7,118 bases of DNA, taken from contig DYDC01000141.1 in the NCBI GenBank assembly GCA_020718125.1, positions 1 to 7,118 of the forward strand, read 5' to 3'. Source of the DNA: Methylacidiphilum sp. (lineage in GTDB: Bacteria; Verrucomicrobiota; Verrucomicrobiia; CAIQCK01). The notes beneath the pieces were generated by a model, which did no database searches, had not been told where the DNA came from, and saw only the letters and a list, made by a program, of their open reading frames with translations. The position numbers and the translations under genes are program-made. This document shows, in pieces, positions 1-6,834 of the stretch (within the stretch, counting starts at the first letter, position 1; each line of letters begins with the position of its first letter).

Positions 1-767
1 ACGAAAGCCCGCTGCTTTTCGCTGATGCTCTTGACCGGGCCGGTGGAAAACAGTGCCGTCGCCTGCCCGCCGTAGGGATAGTTCGACAGCTTGTCACGCT
101 CCACTATGTTCAGGTCGTTACCGTCGTTGACAAAAACCGGCTCCTCACCTACCAGGAAAAACGGCAGCCCCATTTCCACAGCATAGAACAGATGGGTGCC
201 TGCCACATTTGAGGTGGCAAATCTATGCTGCGAAAGAAGTTCGTAAAGGTTCTTGATAAAACCGAGACCCACGCCCATTCCGGCGCTGACTACTTCAAAA
301 CCATGCTGGTTGAACATCTGGTCCTGGCCGTTTTCAAGGTCGGCATGATGCAGGCAGACCCTGACTGGCTGGAAATCGTCGGGCAGCCCCTTCAGCAGCA
401 CGCAGAAGCGTTCGACATCATAGTCCGCTTTCACGTGGACAGCGGAGTGGCAGGCAAAGGCGATGGTTCCTCTGGCGTCCCCCTTGCGAACCAGATTGTG
501 CATCCGCCGGTAAAGCACAAATGGCGACCCCATGACCTCGACAGGTATCGCGCTGCGCCGCTTCCAGGCTTCCTTGCTCCGCTTATTGAAGACCAACATC
601 AACTCCTTCGACGTGGCAAGATCGGTAACAAGAGGCTCCGAGGCACCCGACCATCCATGTTCCATATGGCAGGGCAGCGGGAAAAACGACGGAAACTTCG
701 CGTATTCCTTGATGATCCGGTTAAACCCGTAGGCATACATGTCGGAATGGCGTTCGATGAATCTCAT
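1..767 (-). CDS. Unrecognised surface-polysaccharide-locus protein, possible glycosyltransferase (C-terminus beyond window)
   Basis: I translated the minus strand by hand. An ATG at 767 opens a frame with no stop for 255 codons that runs off the window at base 1. The start is well fixed: the methyltransferase stop TAA (797-795) lies in the same frame, and no other ATG, GTG or TTG lies between it and 767. No clear Shine-Dalgarno is visible. The protein begins MRFIERHSDMYAYGFNRIIK. It has an HMEHGW patch (residues 34-39), a beta-strand-like stretch GTIAFACHSAV (100-110), a second such segment FQPVRVCLHHADL (132-144), and THLFYAVEMGLPFFLVG (191-207). The last resembles the donor-site loop of GT-B glycosyltransferases, where an alpha/beta element is followed by a Gly-x-Pro turn. 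No signal peptide or membrane segment is visible, so it is probably cytosolic. I do not recognise the family. Glycosyltransferase is an inference from this pattern and from the location at the end of a nonulosonate operon. Confidence 0.75.
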   Translation of the reverse strand, partial: MRFIERHSDMYAYGFNRIIKEYAKFPSFFPLPCHMEHGWSGASEPLVTDLATSKELMLVFNKRSKEAWKRRSAIPVEVMGSPFVLYRRMHNLVRKGDARGTIAFACHSAVHVKADYDVERFCVLLKGLPDDFQPVRVCLHHADLENGQDQMFNQHGFEVVSAGMGVGLGFIKNLYELLSQHRFATSNVAGTHLFYAVEMGLPFFLVGEEPVFVNDGNDLNIVERDKLSNYPYGGQATALFSTGPVKSISEKQRAF

Positions 768-794
768 GGCCGTTAATCGAAACCCGCACCCCGT

Positions 795-1811
795 TTACGG
801 CGCTTGCGCGGCAGCCCCAGACTTCTTCGCGCAAATCCACATGTGAGACGAAAGGCCGCTCTGAGCCAGGAATCTTTGGAAACTGCTGCCGCAAGTTTCC
901 CACTGGTCAATCAGCACCCGCCGCAGCCACGCCTGGCCATCCAGAGACAAATCGCCGCTCAAGACCTTCTTGCGAACCAGTTCGGCATCGAGTTGACCGG
1001 GAGTCTGCATCTCCACCAGGTCGAAGCCGCAACGCGCCAGCAGCCTGGCAAGCGACATGGGATGGAAGTAGTTCAAATGCTCCGCGTCAACGCTATCAGA
1101 CAGGCAGCCCAACGTGGCAATCTCGAATCCCTGCGCGTTCGGGCATGTGACCACCAACAAGCCATTCTCCGAAAGCACCGAGTTGGAGCGACGCAGAAAC
1201 TCCTCCGGGCAAAACAGATGCTCGATAACCTCAAAGGCAACAACGGCATCAAACCTGTCCTCCCGGCTGAATGTCACCGTTTCGAATGGCTTCTCAATGA
1301 CTTCAACGCCCAGGGATCGGCAGTGCTGCGCCAGGTCAGGAGTCGGCTCTACGGCGACAACCCGCTTGAACACCTTGCGCGAATTCAACTCCTGACAAAA
1401 GGTGCCAAAGGCTGCGCCAACTTCCAGCACCGTGCCGGCGCGGGTGCCATGCCGGGCGCACAACTCAAGGAAACGGTTGACGCGCGGGACAAAAATCTTC
1501 TCCCGTCGCGCCGCTTCGGAAGCGGGGAAGATGTGCTTGTTCCAATAGGCGTAGTTGACCGAGCCTTGGTAAAACCACTCCAGCACCGCCGGGGACGGGC
1601 GCGGGCTGATATAGACGGTCTGGCAATCCGAACATTCCCAGTAGTCCAATCCGAACTTCGCCCATCGGGCCACGCGCTGCCGCGAGTCACATGCAGAACA
1701 ACCCACATCCACGAACTCGTCGCGTCGTGTGAGCAGGCGGCCGACATCCTGCAACATCGCCACACGCTGGTCGGCCGCATAAACCCGCGGGCGGATGTCA
1801 TTCTCTCTCAC
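795..1811 (-). CDS. Class I SAM-dependent methyltransferase with N-terminal zinc ribbon
   Basis: This 338-residue protein is a probable sugar methyltransferase. A zinc ribbon sits at the N-terminus (C38-x2-C41 and C60-x2-C63), followed by the linker YISPRPSPAVLEWFY. The Rossmann-type SAM-binding fold carries motif I VLEVGAAFGTF (128-138), an acidic end of strand 2 at VEPTP (154-158), and AFEVIEHLFCPEEF (192-205). HLNYFHPMSLARLL (245-258) is typical of this methyltransferase group. The start is GTG at 1811. Its first bases overlap the TGA stop of the preceding amidotransferase gene (GTGA, 1808-1811), which implies translational coupling. An internal ATG at residue 19 (1757) is a weaker alternative because it would leave a gap. 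The acceptor cannot be read from sequence. Coupling to the amidotransferase points to the same sugar, either an N-methyl on the acetamidino group or an O-methyl. The methyltransferase call is firm; the substrate is inference. Confidence 0.9.
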   Translation of the reverse strand: MRENDIRPRVYAADQRVAMLQDVGRLLTRRDEFVDVGCSACDSRQRVARWAKFGLDYWECSDCQTVYISPRPSPAVLEWFYQGSVNYAYWNKHIFPASEAARREKIFVPRVNRFLELCARHGTRAGTVLEVGAAFGTFCQELNSRKVFKRVVAVEPTPDLAQHCRSLGVEVIEKPFETVTFSREDRFDAVVAFEVIEHLFCPEEFLRRSNSVLSENGLLVVTCPNAQGFEIATLGCLSDSVDAEHLNYFHPMSLARLLARCGFDLVEMQTPGQLDAELVRKKVLSGDLSLDGQAWLRRVLIDQWETCGSSFQRFLAQSGLSSHMWICAKKSGAAAQAP

Positions 1812-3025
1812 TTGGCGATCCCGGGTTTCCGGTTGGTGGTGGATCGTTCCTCGGTAACGACCGCCCCGTAGGCGCTCGGCTGGCCCCAGATGTTATCTTT
1901 CACCCACTGGCCGTTCTCGATTCGCCAGACACGCCGGTCGCGGAACGTGTCGCACACGTAGTCGAACTCTTCTTCTGTTATGTTCACATACTTCAGCCAC
2001 CGTTCCAGGTCGCGACGTGGCTTGACGTGGTCGTATTTGCGAACCATCTCGACGCCCTGTTCGCGGGTCAAGAGGCCCGCCCGGATATCCTTGCAAGCGT
2101 GGTCGGAGCCGCGGCCGTAGCCGAGTTTCACAAACTTCAGGTAGTCGTGGATGCCGTTCTCGTGCATGTCATCAATGTTCGACATCATGCGGTAGGTGCG
2201 CTCGAACGGCTGCTGTGCCGGACGCCAACCGTATTTCTCCATCACAAGCTTCACATGCTGGTTGGCGTCCCACAGAGTGTAGTTGCTTAGATGGATGCCG
2301 CGCACGCCGACCTCGTCAATCTCATCATCGCTGGGATACTGCGCCCACAGCAGGTCCTTGGGCCGCAGTCCCTCTTTCAATTCGGGGCGTCCGAGCTTCG
2401 CCAAGCCCTCGTCGGTGAAGTCATGCCAATCATAACCGCGGAGGGTGTGCTCGAGCCTGTATTTCGCCGTGAACTCCACGAAGTCATTGTAGGAATACAT
2501 GCCGCCCAAATCCATGAACCCATGTTCGCCCCACATCATCAACGGCACCTTGTAGCGAACGGCAACATGGATCGGCGCCGTGAAAATGCCGCAGTGAGCG
2601 TGCCAGTTCATGTCACCCTGCAACTTGAACCCAACGCGGTTCATCTTTATCAAGACTTCTGTGCTGGGGCGGATGATGATGTGATCACAGTCGAACACTT
2701 CCCGCATACGCTGGAGGTTGTATTCGCCCTCTGGCATATAATTGTTCCCGTGGTAGGTCACCAGCAGGGGCTTGAGTCCCAACTCATGGATGGCGAAATG
2801 CGTCTGAAAGTAGCTGTCCTTGCCGCCGCTGACAGGAATGAGAATATCGTAATTGTTGGGCGCGCGGTAATTGTTGGCCAACTCCCTGAGCATCTGCAGG
2901 CGATCCGCCCAGTTGATCGTCTTCGTTTGTCCAGACACCCGGCATGCCGAACACACCCCGTTTTCATCAAACGTGAGAGGCGTTGCCACCACGGCGGGGT
3001 AAACACAGCGTGTGCACCATTTCAT
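1808..3025 (-). CDS. pseA: N-acetyl sugar amidotransferase (PseA/WbpG/WbuX type), makes acetamidino sugars
   Basis: This PP-loop ATPase is thought to activate the acetamido group of a sugar with ATP and replace its oxygen with ammonia, giving an acetamidino group. The ammonia comes from the HisH/HisF-like partner encoded just upstream. The N-terminus has paired cysteines, C4-x2-C7 (KWCTRCVYP) and C25-x2-C28, a probable zinc site. The PP-loop is PVSGGKDS (64-71). Further family-like blocks are HAHCGIF (142-148), MMWGEHG (163-169), and a C-terminal SDHACKDIRAGLLTREQG (307-324) leading into a YDHVKPRRDLERWL segment. At 405 residues it is slightly longer than I recall for Campylobacter PseA, with a polar tail after about residue 385. 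The start at 3025 is secure because MKWC is the conserved beginning, and its ATG overlaps the upstream stop (ATGA, 3022-3025). The homologues PseA, WbpG and WbuX act on different sugars. The pseI gene upstream favours pseudaminic acid here. Confidence 0.92.
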   Translation of the reverse strand: MKWCTRCVYPAVVATPLTFDENGVCSACRVSGQTKTINWADRLQMLRELANNYRAPNNYDILIPVSGGKDSYFQTHFAIHELGLKPLLVTYHGNNYMPEGEYNLQRMREVFDCDHIIIRPSTEVLIKMNRVGFKLQGDMNWHAHCGIFTAPIHVAVRYKVPLMMWGEHGFMDLGGMYSYNDFVEFTAKYRLEHTLRGYDWHDFTDEGLAKLGRPELKEGLRPKDLLWAQYPSDDEIDEVGVRGIHLSNYTLWDANQHVKLVMEKYGWRPAQQPFERTYRMMSNIDDMHENGIHDYLKFVKLGYGRGSDHACKDIRAGLLTREQGVEMVRKYDHVKPRRDLERWLKYVNITEEEFDYVCDTFRDRRVWRIENGQWVKDNIWGQPSAYGAVVTEERSTTNRKPGIAK

Positions 3026-3834
3026 GATTGTCTCTTTGTTGCCTGCGGGAGTCTGACTTCGACACCGGCCCGCGTCAAGGCCCGCTTGCCCTGCCGGTCA
3101 GTCAATTCCGTAAAGTGCCAGATGTTGGCCGCCGCGACAGCGGAAGCCCCGGCCTTGACGCCGGCCGCGTAATCCTCAAAGCGGCCGACGCCGCTACAGG
3201 CAATGACGGGGATCGTGACCGCGCTGGAAACCTCGGCGATCAGTTCGGCATCGTATCCGCGGCCCGTGCCATCGCGGTCAATGCTCTGGAGCAGGATTTC
3301 GCCCGCCCCACGGCCCTCGACTTCGCGCGCCCAACCGCCCGGCGTTTTGCCAGCCGGAGTCGTTCCCCCATCAACAAACACTTCGGCTCTGCCATCCGGA
3401 TGTCGCAACGCGTCAATGCTGACAACGATGGCCTGGCTGCCAAAAGCCTTCGCTCCTTCCGTGATCATCTCTGGTGTCCGGAAAGCGGATGTGTTAATCG
3501 TGATCTTGTCAGCGCCACGGCTGAACCGCTCGCGCATGTCCTCCACACTTCGGATGCGGCCACCCCACGTCAGCGGCATGAAGCAGGTTTTTGCGACGGC
3601 GTCCAGAATGCCAAGCGGATCGCCCAACCCCCGCACCTTGTGGTCGTCACGCCGCAGGTCGTATCCGCCGGCACGGGTGATGTCCAGATACACCAGCTCG
3701 TCCACGTTCCATTCATTAAACCGCTGCGCTTCGTAAAAGGGGTTGCCGATGATCTGATGGATCTTGAACAGTTCGCTGCGGACAAGCAGACCGTTCTGCA
3801 ACAGCAAAACCGGAATCAATCTCTTCTTGAGCAT
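3022..3834 (-). CDS. wbuZ: HisF-like (beta/alpha)8 ammonia-channel subunit of acetamidino sugar synthesis (AglZ/HisF2/WbuZ family)
   Basis: This 270-residue barrel is homologous to HisF but is inferred to pass ammonia from the HisH-like glutaminase to the sugar amidotransferase. The N-terminus MLKKRLIPVLLLQNG aligns without gaps to true HisF (e.g. Thermotoga MLAKRIIACLDVKDG). The catalytic Asp11 is replaced by Leu11, and Lys13 and Asp14 by Gln and Asn. The second catalytic Asp is kept at D141 (VVSIDALR, HisF D130). The ammonia-gate set (HisF R5, E46, K99, E167) is kept as R5, E46 (VDELVYLD), K110 (GADKITIN) and E179 (RGAGEILL). SIDRDGTGRGYD (184-195) and the GVGRF phosphate-site turn (215-219) are also present. 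The ATG at 3834 lies 3 nt after the hisH-like stop, and its own stop overlaps the amidotransferase start by 4 nt. Loss of Asp11 argues against histidine synthesis and for the WbuZ role. Confidence 0.92.
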   Translation of the reverse strand: MLKKRLIPVLLLQNGLLVRSELFKIHQIIGNPFYEAQRFNEWNVDELVYLDITRAGGYDLRRDDHKVRGLGDPLGILDAVAKTCFMPLTWGGRIRSVEDMRERFSRGADKITINTSAFRTPEMITEGAKAFGSQAIVVSIDALRHPDGRAEVFVDGGTTPAGKTPGGWAREVEGRGAGEILLQSIDRDGTGRGYDAELIAEVSSAVTIPVIACSGVGRFEDYAAGVKAGASAVAAANIWHFTELTDRQGKRALTRAGVEVRLPQATKRQS

Positions 3835-3837
3835 CGC

Positions 3838-4464
3838 TTAGGCCGCCATCCTCGCGAAGTTTTCCAGAACCTTCAAGCCGGCCTTCTGGCTTTTTTCCGG
3901 GTGGTATTGCGTGCCGCGGATATTGCCCACCTCCACGCTGGCGACAAAGTCTGCCCCGTAGAAACACACGCCATTGACCACCGACGGCTCCGACGGCTTC
4001 AACACGTAACTGTGCACGAAGTAAAACACGTCGGTCTCACCCAAGCCGGCATACAATCCCTCCCTCCGGGCAAACCGGACATCGTTCCAACCGATGTGCG
4101 GCACCCGCAGACCGGGATCGGACGGACTCAACCTCTCCACGATGCCGGGAATCCAACTCAGCCCCGAATGGACGCCATGTTCCGTCCCGGTGGTGGCGAG
4201 CAACTGCATGCCGAGGCAGATTCCGAGAAACGGCTTGCCCTTCTCTTTCACCTCCACGCCGAGCGTTTCAACCCAGCCCGCCCGTTGCAACTTCTGCATC
4301 CCGTCGCCAAACGCGCCGACCCCTGGAAGAACCAAGTGTGTGGCGCGGCCAAGCTCATCCGACCGCCGCGCCACGAACGCCTCGTGCCCCAGCGCCAGGA
4401 ACGCATTGACCACCGAGGTCAGGTTCCCCACGCCGTAATCAATGATGGCGATTGTCTGCTTCAT
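3838..4464 (-). CDS. wbuY: HisH-like glutamine amidotransferase (class I glutaminase) of acetamidino sugar synthesis
   Basis: This 208-residue triad-type glutaminase hydrolyses glutamine to supply ammonia to the HisF-like partner. Visible elements are the N-terminal IAIIDYGVGNLTSV (5-18), the oxyanion-strand PGVGAFGDGM (47-56), the nucleophile elbow GICLGMQ with Cys83, and the His-x-Glu pair QYHPEKSQ with His188 and Glu190. The whole catalytic triad is intact and the length is normal for HisH. I chose ATG 4464. It starts directly at the conserved MKQTIAIIDYG and has GGAGG 7 nt upstream. An in-frame ATG at 4521 would add 19 residues that match nothing in the family. The gene is 3 nt from the hisF-like gene. 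By sequence alone it could be called HisH, but its neighbours (HisF paralogue lacking Asp11, sugar amidotransferase) place it in sugar amidation. It corresponds to HisH2/WbuY of O-antigen loci. Confidence 0.92.
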   Translation of the reverse strand: MKQTIAIIDYGVGNLTSVVNAFLALGHEAFVARRSDELGRATHLVLPGVGAFGDGMQKLQRAGWVETLGVEVKEKGKPFLGICLGMQLLATTGTEHGVHSGLSWIPGIVERLSPSDPGLRVPHIGWNDVRFARREGLYAGLGETDVFYFVHSYVLKPSEPSVVNGVCFYGADFVASVEVGNIRGTQYHPEKSQKAGLKVLENFARMAA

Positions 4465-4577
4465 GTTGCCGCCTCCGGCCCTCGGCGCCAAATGGCCGCA
4501 GCGCCGCGCCACTTGTGCCAATCCCCGCGCGCCTTGACAGGGTAAGCGGCCCCCACTGCCATCGTGCTTTTTCTCAT
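4461..4577 (-). CDS. Possible small ORF or protein remnant (38 codons) overlapping the hisH-like start
   Basis: An ATG at 4577 opens a 38-codon frame on the minus strand. It begins MRKSTMAVGAAYPVKARG, passes through two Trp residues (DWHKW) and ends EAAT. Its TGA (4463-4461) overlaps the ATG of the hisH-like gene as ATGA, the same coupling geometry as real junctions here. The frame is open far upstream, back to a stop at 4745, so GTG starts at 4601 or 4610 are also possible. The product is basic and Trp/Arg rich, and I recognise no domain. There is no convincing Shine-Dalgarno before 4577. It could be a leader peptide for coupling, the tail of a decayed gene or repeat element, or chance in GC-rich DNA. 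I favour remnant or chance. Confidence 0.2.
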   Translation of the reverse strand: MRKSTMAVGAAYPVKARGDWHKWRGAAAIWRRGPEAAT

Positions 4578-4713
4578 CGTCGGTTCGAAGCTCAATGGCA
4601 CTCTAGTCACCAAGGGCCGCAGCGGAAAAGGGAAAACTTCGCACTGGCAATCGTGGAATGAGTGACCGGGCGTGGCCGGCGCCCAACACGCAACCCCATG
4701 CAGACGACGCCCC
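4465..4713. other. 249-nt intergenic gap between the oxidoreductase and amidation blocks
   Basis: This is the only sizeable non-coding stretch in the window, between the Gfo/Idh stop and the hisH-like start. I found no good sigma-70 pair, no hairpin with a T-run on either strand and no tRNA-like fold. It contains the hisH-like ribosome binding site near its left end and a minus-strand frame without stops along its whole length. It may divide two transcription units or hold the residue of a lost gene or an inserted repeat. Confidence 0.6.
4472..4476 (-). promoter_or_regulatory. Ribosome binding site deciding the hisH-like start
   Basis: The minus strand reads GGAGG followed by a 7-nt spacer (CGGCAAC) and the ATG at 4464. 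It is the strongest Shine-Dalgarno in the window. It selects this start over the in-frame ATG at 4521, and it fits fresh ribosome loading at the head of the four-gene amidation block. Confidence 0.75.
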
Positions 4714-5787
4714 TCACGCGCACAGTTCTCCGAACCTGCCAGTCACAGTGAAGTTGTCGGACACTTCAGCCAGGCTGATTCTGCGGCCGCCTTCCACGGA
4801 AGAATACGCGCAGCCCAGCAACAGACTGCTGGCCAGTTCCACGTCACGCCATCCGATACTCGTGGCGTTTCCGTGGCGCACGGCCGCCGCCAGTTCGGCA
4901 AACGCCCGTTGAGTGCCGCTTTGGACGGGCTGCACTTCGATCCGCCGGTGGCTGCGTTGATACGGGTCGCCCTCAGGCGGGAGAGTGTCCGCTTCGATCC
5001 AAGCCCCGTCTCCCGGCACTTCGAGAATCCCCGTCGTTCCCGCCAACCGGACGCTCGACCCCGAAGCTGTCGCGATCAAGCCATGCACCCCGTTGGCGAA
5101 CTTGATGAACGCGTTCTCCACGATCGGATCGGCGTCCACCACATCCCCGCTCCGGGCCGTCGCTGCCACGTCGCAGGTGGCGGACAGGTGGCTGACCTGG
5201 TCGCACCCGGCAAAAAACAGGATCAAGTCAATGGAATGCGGGTGGCCCCACATCAACAACCCCCGCCCGTATTCGACCGTGATCTGAACAAGCTGCCCGA
5301 TCGCCCCGCCCGCCACCAACTCGCGCGCCCGCCGATAAACATCCATGTAGCGCCGCGTGGTGCCATAGCTCAGCTTGACTTCGCGCTCCGCCACCGCCCG
5401 CATCGCGCGCCGGCAGTCGGCCAGCGACCTGCCCAGCGGCTTCTCCGCATGAATGCCGCGAACGCCGTTGCCGGCGGCGAACTCGATGATGTCACAACGG
5501 CCTTGCGTGCGTGTCGCGACGCTCAGGATGTCCGGCTTGATCGCGGCGATCATCGCCCGGTAATCCGTGAACACCTCGCGCACGCCGTGGAGCCGCGCAG
5601 CCGCGCGGGCGCGTTCCGCGTCCACATCGCAGACCGCCGCCAACTCCAGGCCGGGCAAAGAGCAGATGGCCTCGGCGTGGTTCAAGGGCAGCCAACCCTT
5701 CGGCAAAGCCTTGCGCACGCGGTCACTCGTCAACGTCCCGATGCGCCCGCAGCCCACGATCGCCGCTCTGAGTCTCTCCTCGTTCAT
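4714..5787 (-). CDS. Gfo/Idh/MocA family NAD(P)-dependent sugar oxidoreductase
   Basis: This 357-residue cytosolic oxidoreductase probably oxidises or reduces a sugar or sugar-nucleotide hydroxyl/keto group. The N-terminal Rossmann domain has AAIVGCGRIG (8-17), with the dinucleotide glycine motif at 12-17. Strand 2 ends in CDVD (53-56), consistent with NAD-type ribose binding by Asp. The family's catalytic Lys motif is present as HAEKPLG (113-119, K116). The C-terminal substrate domain carries WGHPHSIDLILFFAG (180-194), with H184 and D187 in the usual His-x2-Asp positions. The key residues are intact. The ATG at 5787 is 6 nt after the MDR stop, with only a weak Shine-Dalgarno, so coupled translation with the MDR gene is likely. 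It is followed by the 249-nt gap. The exact substrate cannot be read from sequence. The position after pseI and the MDR gene suggests tailoring of, or precursor supply for, a nonulosonic acid. Confidence 0.9.
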   Translation of the reverse strand: MNEERLRAAIVGCGRIGTLTSDRVRKALPKGWLPLNHAEAICSLPGLELAAVCDVDAERARAAARLHGVREVFTDYRAMIAAIKPDILSVATRTQGRCDIIEFAAGNGVRGIHAEKPLGRSLADCRRAMRAVAEREVKLSYGTTRRYMDVYRRARELVAGGAIGQLVQITVEYGRGLLMWGHPHSIDLILFFAGCDQVSHLSATCDVAATARSGDVVDADPIVENAFIKFANGVHGLIATASGSSVRLAGTTGILEVPGDGAWIEADTLPPEGDPYQRSHRRIEVQPVQSGTQRAFAELAAAVRHGNATSIGWRDVELASSLLLGCAYSSVEGGRRISLAEVSDNFTVTGRFGELCA

Positions 5788-5793
5788 ACACGG

Positions 5794-6825
5794 TCACGGT
5801 TTCCACTTCAGGACATAAGTCCCCGGCCGGCCGGCCTGGCTTTCCAACCGCTCATAGATTTGCGGCAGGGACTGCCACGGTTCCACCGCTGCCACCAACC
5901 GCCGTGCGGGCAGCTTGCCGAGCCGGATGCATTCCATCAAAAACCGGCAGTTGCGTTTGAGGGTGAACCGCAGATCGTGCGCGGGAATGTCGTGGTCGGG
6001 CGAGTGGCCGCAGGCAACCACGCGCAGCTGCTTGTCGTTGAAGAACTGCGAATCCAACGGATTGAAATCCGGGATGGGGCTCATTCGTCCCGGGAACCCC
6101 AGCACGCAGATGGCGCCCTCTTTGCGGCAGAGGTTCAGCGCCAGCCGCCAATCGCTCCAACTATTCGACGTGGTGATCACGAGGTCGGCGCCCGCGCCGT
6201 CGCTCTGCGCTCGGATGGCATCCGCCCCCGCTGCATCCTGTTTGCCGGACACCTCTCGCGCGCCAAAGGCGCGCGCCATCGCCCGCGAAGTCTCGTGGTC
6301 GGAAAACGCGTAGGCAGTTCCCCCAAACGCACTGGTCGTCGCGACCGCCGCCATGCCCAGCACCCCCAACCCAATGACCGCCACGTGGTGACCCGGCGTA
6401 AAGCCGCCTTTCAGGAGCGCGTTATAACCCAGATGAAACAGGTAGGTCATGGACGCATCAACCGCGTCCATCGTCAGCGGCACGCCGGTGAGGATCTCGC
6501 CAGCATCACAGATGAATGCGCTGCGATGGGATTGATGCGTGTAAATGAGTTCACCCGTCCGGCAGCCATCCACAGCCGCTCCGACCGCCACCACTTCCGC
6601 AATGTTGCAGTAGCCCACCAATCGCGGATACACCGGCCCCGGCCTCAACGGCGGATCGCCGCGGTAGGCCGCCACCTCTGTGCCCACCGAAATCGCCGAG
6701 CACACCGTCTCCGCCAGCACCTCGTTCGGGCGCAGGGAATCCGCCTTCAACAAGCCTTCCTCAAAAACCAACTGCCGCGGCGCGGTGAGTTTGGCGACAA
6801 CGCTTCGGATTGGAGCCGTGGCCAT
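5794..6825 (-). CDS. Medium-chain (zinc-type) alcohol dehydrogenase family oxidoreductase
   Basis: This 343-residue MDR-fold dehydrogenase has an N-terminal GroES-like domain with ETVCSAISVGTEVAAYRG (39-56). C42 is in the position of the catalytic zinc cysteine and SVGTE follows, as in the BchC-like/sorbitol-type branch. The cofactor domain holds VAVIGLGVLGMAAV (148-161), with the GLGVLG nucleotide loop at 152-157. The usual Gly-His-Glu zinc motif is replaced by LVGYCNIAEVVAVG (69-82), and the four-cysteine structural zinc lobe is absent, so zinc binding is incomplete or different. I chose ATG 6825 because AAAGGA lies 9 nt upstream and MATAPIRSVV begins the family-like fold. An upstream in-frame ATG at 6885 would add 20 unrelated residues overlapping pseI. 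It sits 19 nt after pseI and 6 nt before the Gfo/Idh gene. The substrate is unknown; a sugar or sugar-nucleotide is inferred from context. Confidence 0.88.
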   Translation of the reverse strand: MATAPIRSVVAKLTAPRQLVFEEGLLKADSLRPNEVLAETVCSAISVGTEVAAYRGDPPLRPGPVYPRLVGYCNIAEVVAVGAAVDGCRTGELIYTHQSHRSAFICDAGEILTGVPLTMDAVDASMTYLFHLGYNALLKGGFTPGHHVAVIGLGVLGMAAVATTSAFGGTAYAFSDHETSRAMARAFGAREVSGKQDAAGADAIRAQSDGAGADLVITTSNSWSDWRLALNLCRKEGAICVLGFPGRMSPIPDFNPLDSQFFNDKQLRVVACGHSPDHDIPAHDLRFTLKRNCRFLMECIRLGKLPARRLVAAVEPWQSLPQIYERLESQAGRPGTYVLKWKP

Positions 6826-6834
6826 GTGGATCAA

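Noticed and set aside
225..776. A 183-codon open frame on the plus strand
   Set aside because: It lies opposite the 255-codon minus-strand frame, which is co-oriented with every other gene and follows the methyltransferase by 27 nt.
804..1871. A 355-codon open frame on the plus strand
   Set aside because: It is antisense to the methyltransferase with its SAM motif and paired cysteines, and shows no protein-family pattern.
3298..3345. Imperfect 24-bp tandem repeat within the hisF-like gene
   Set aside because: It encodes the conserved WxxEVExRGAGEI segment of HisF proteins, so the resemblance is a coincidence of codon use and not an inserted repeat.
3022..4464. hisH-hisF as part of histidine biosynthesis
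   Set aside because: The HisF copy lacks Asp11, and the pair is coupled to a sugar amidotransferase with no other his gene nearby.
4465..4521. 19-residue N-terminal extension of the HisH-like protein
   Set aside because: The conserved HisH start begins at ATG 4464 with GGAGG at ideal spacing.
4501..4526. Sigma-54-like TGGCAC element on the minus strand upstream of the hisH-like gene
   Set aside because: The partner at the proper spacing reads GCGC instead of TTGC, so the -12 element is missing.
3028..4545. A 505-codon open frame on the plus strand
   Set aside because: It is antisense to the HisH-like and HisF-like genes, which have intact catalytic motifs, and its translation shows no recognisable domain.
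4577..4660. Sigma-70 promoter in the intergenic gap
   Set aside because: Several TTG-starting hexamers (TTGCCA, TTGGTG, TTGAGC) occur, but none has a TATAAT-like hexamer 16-18 nt downstream.
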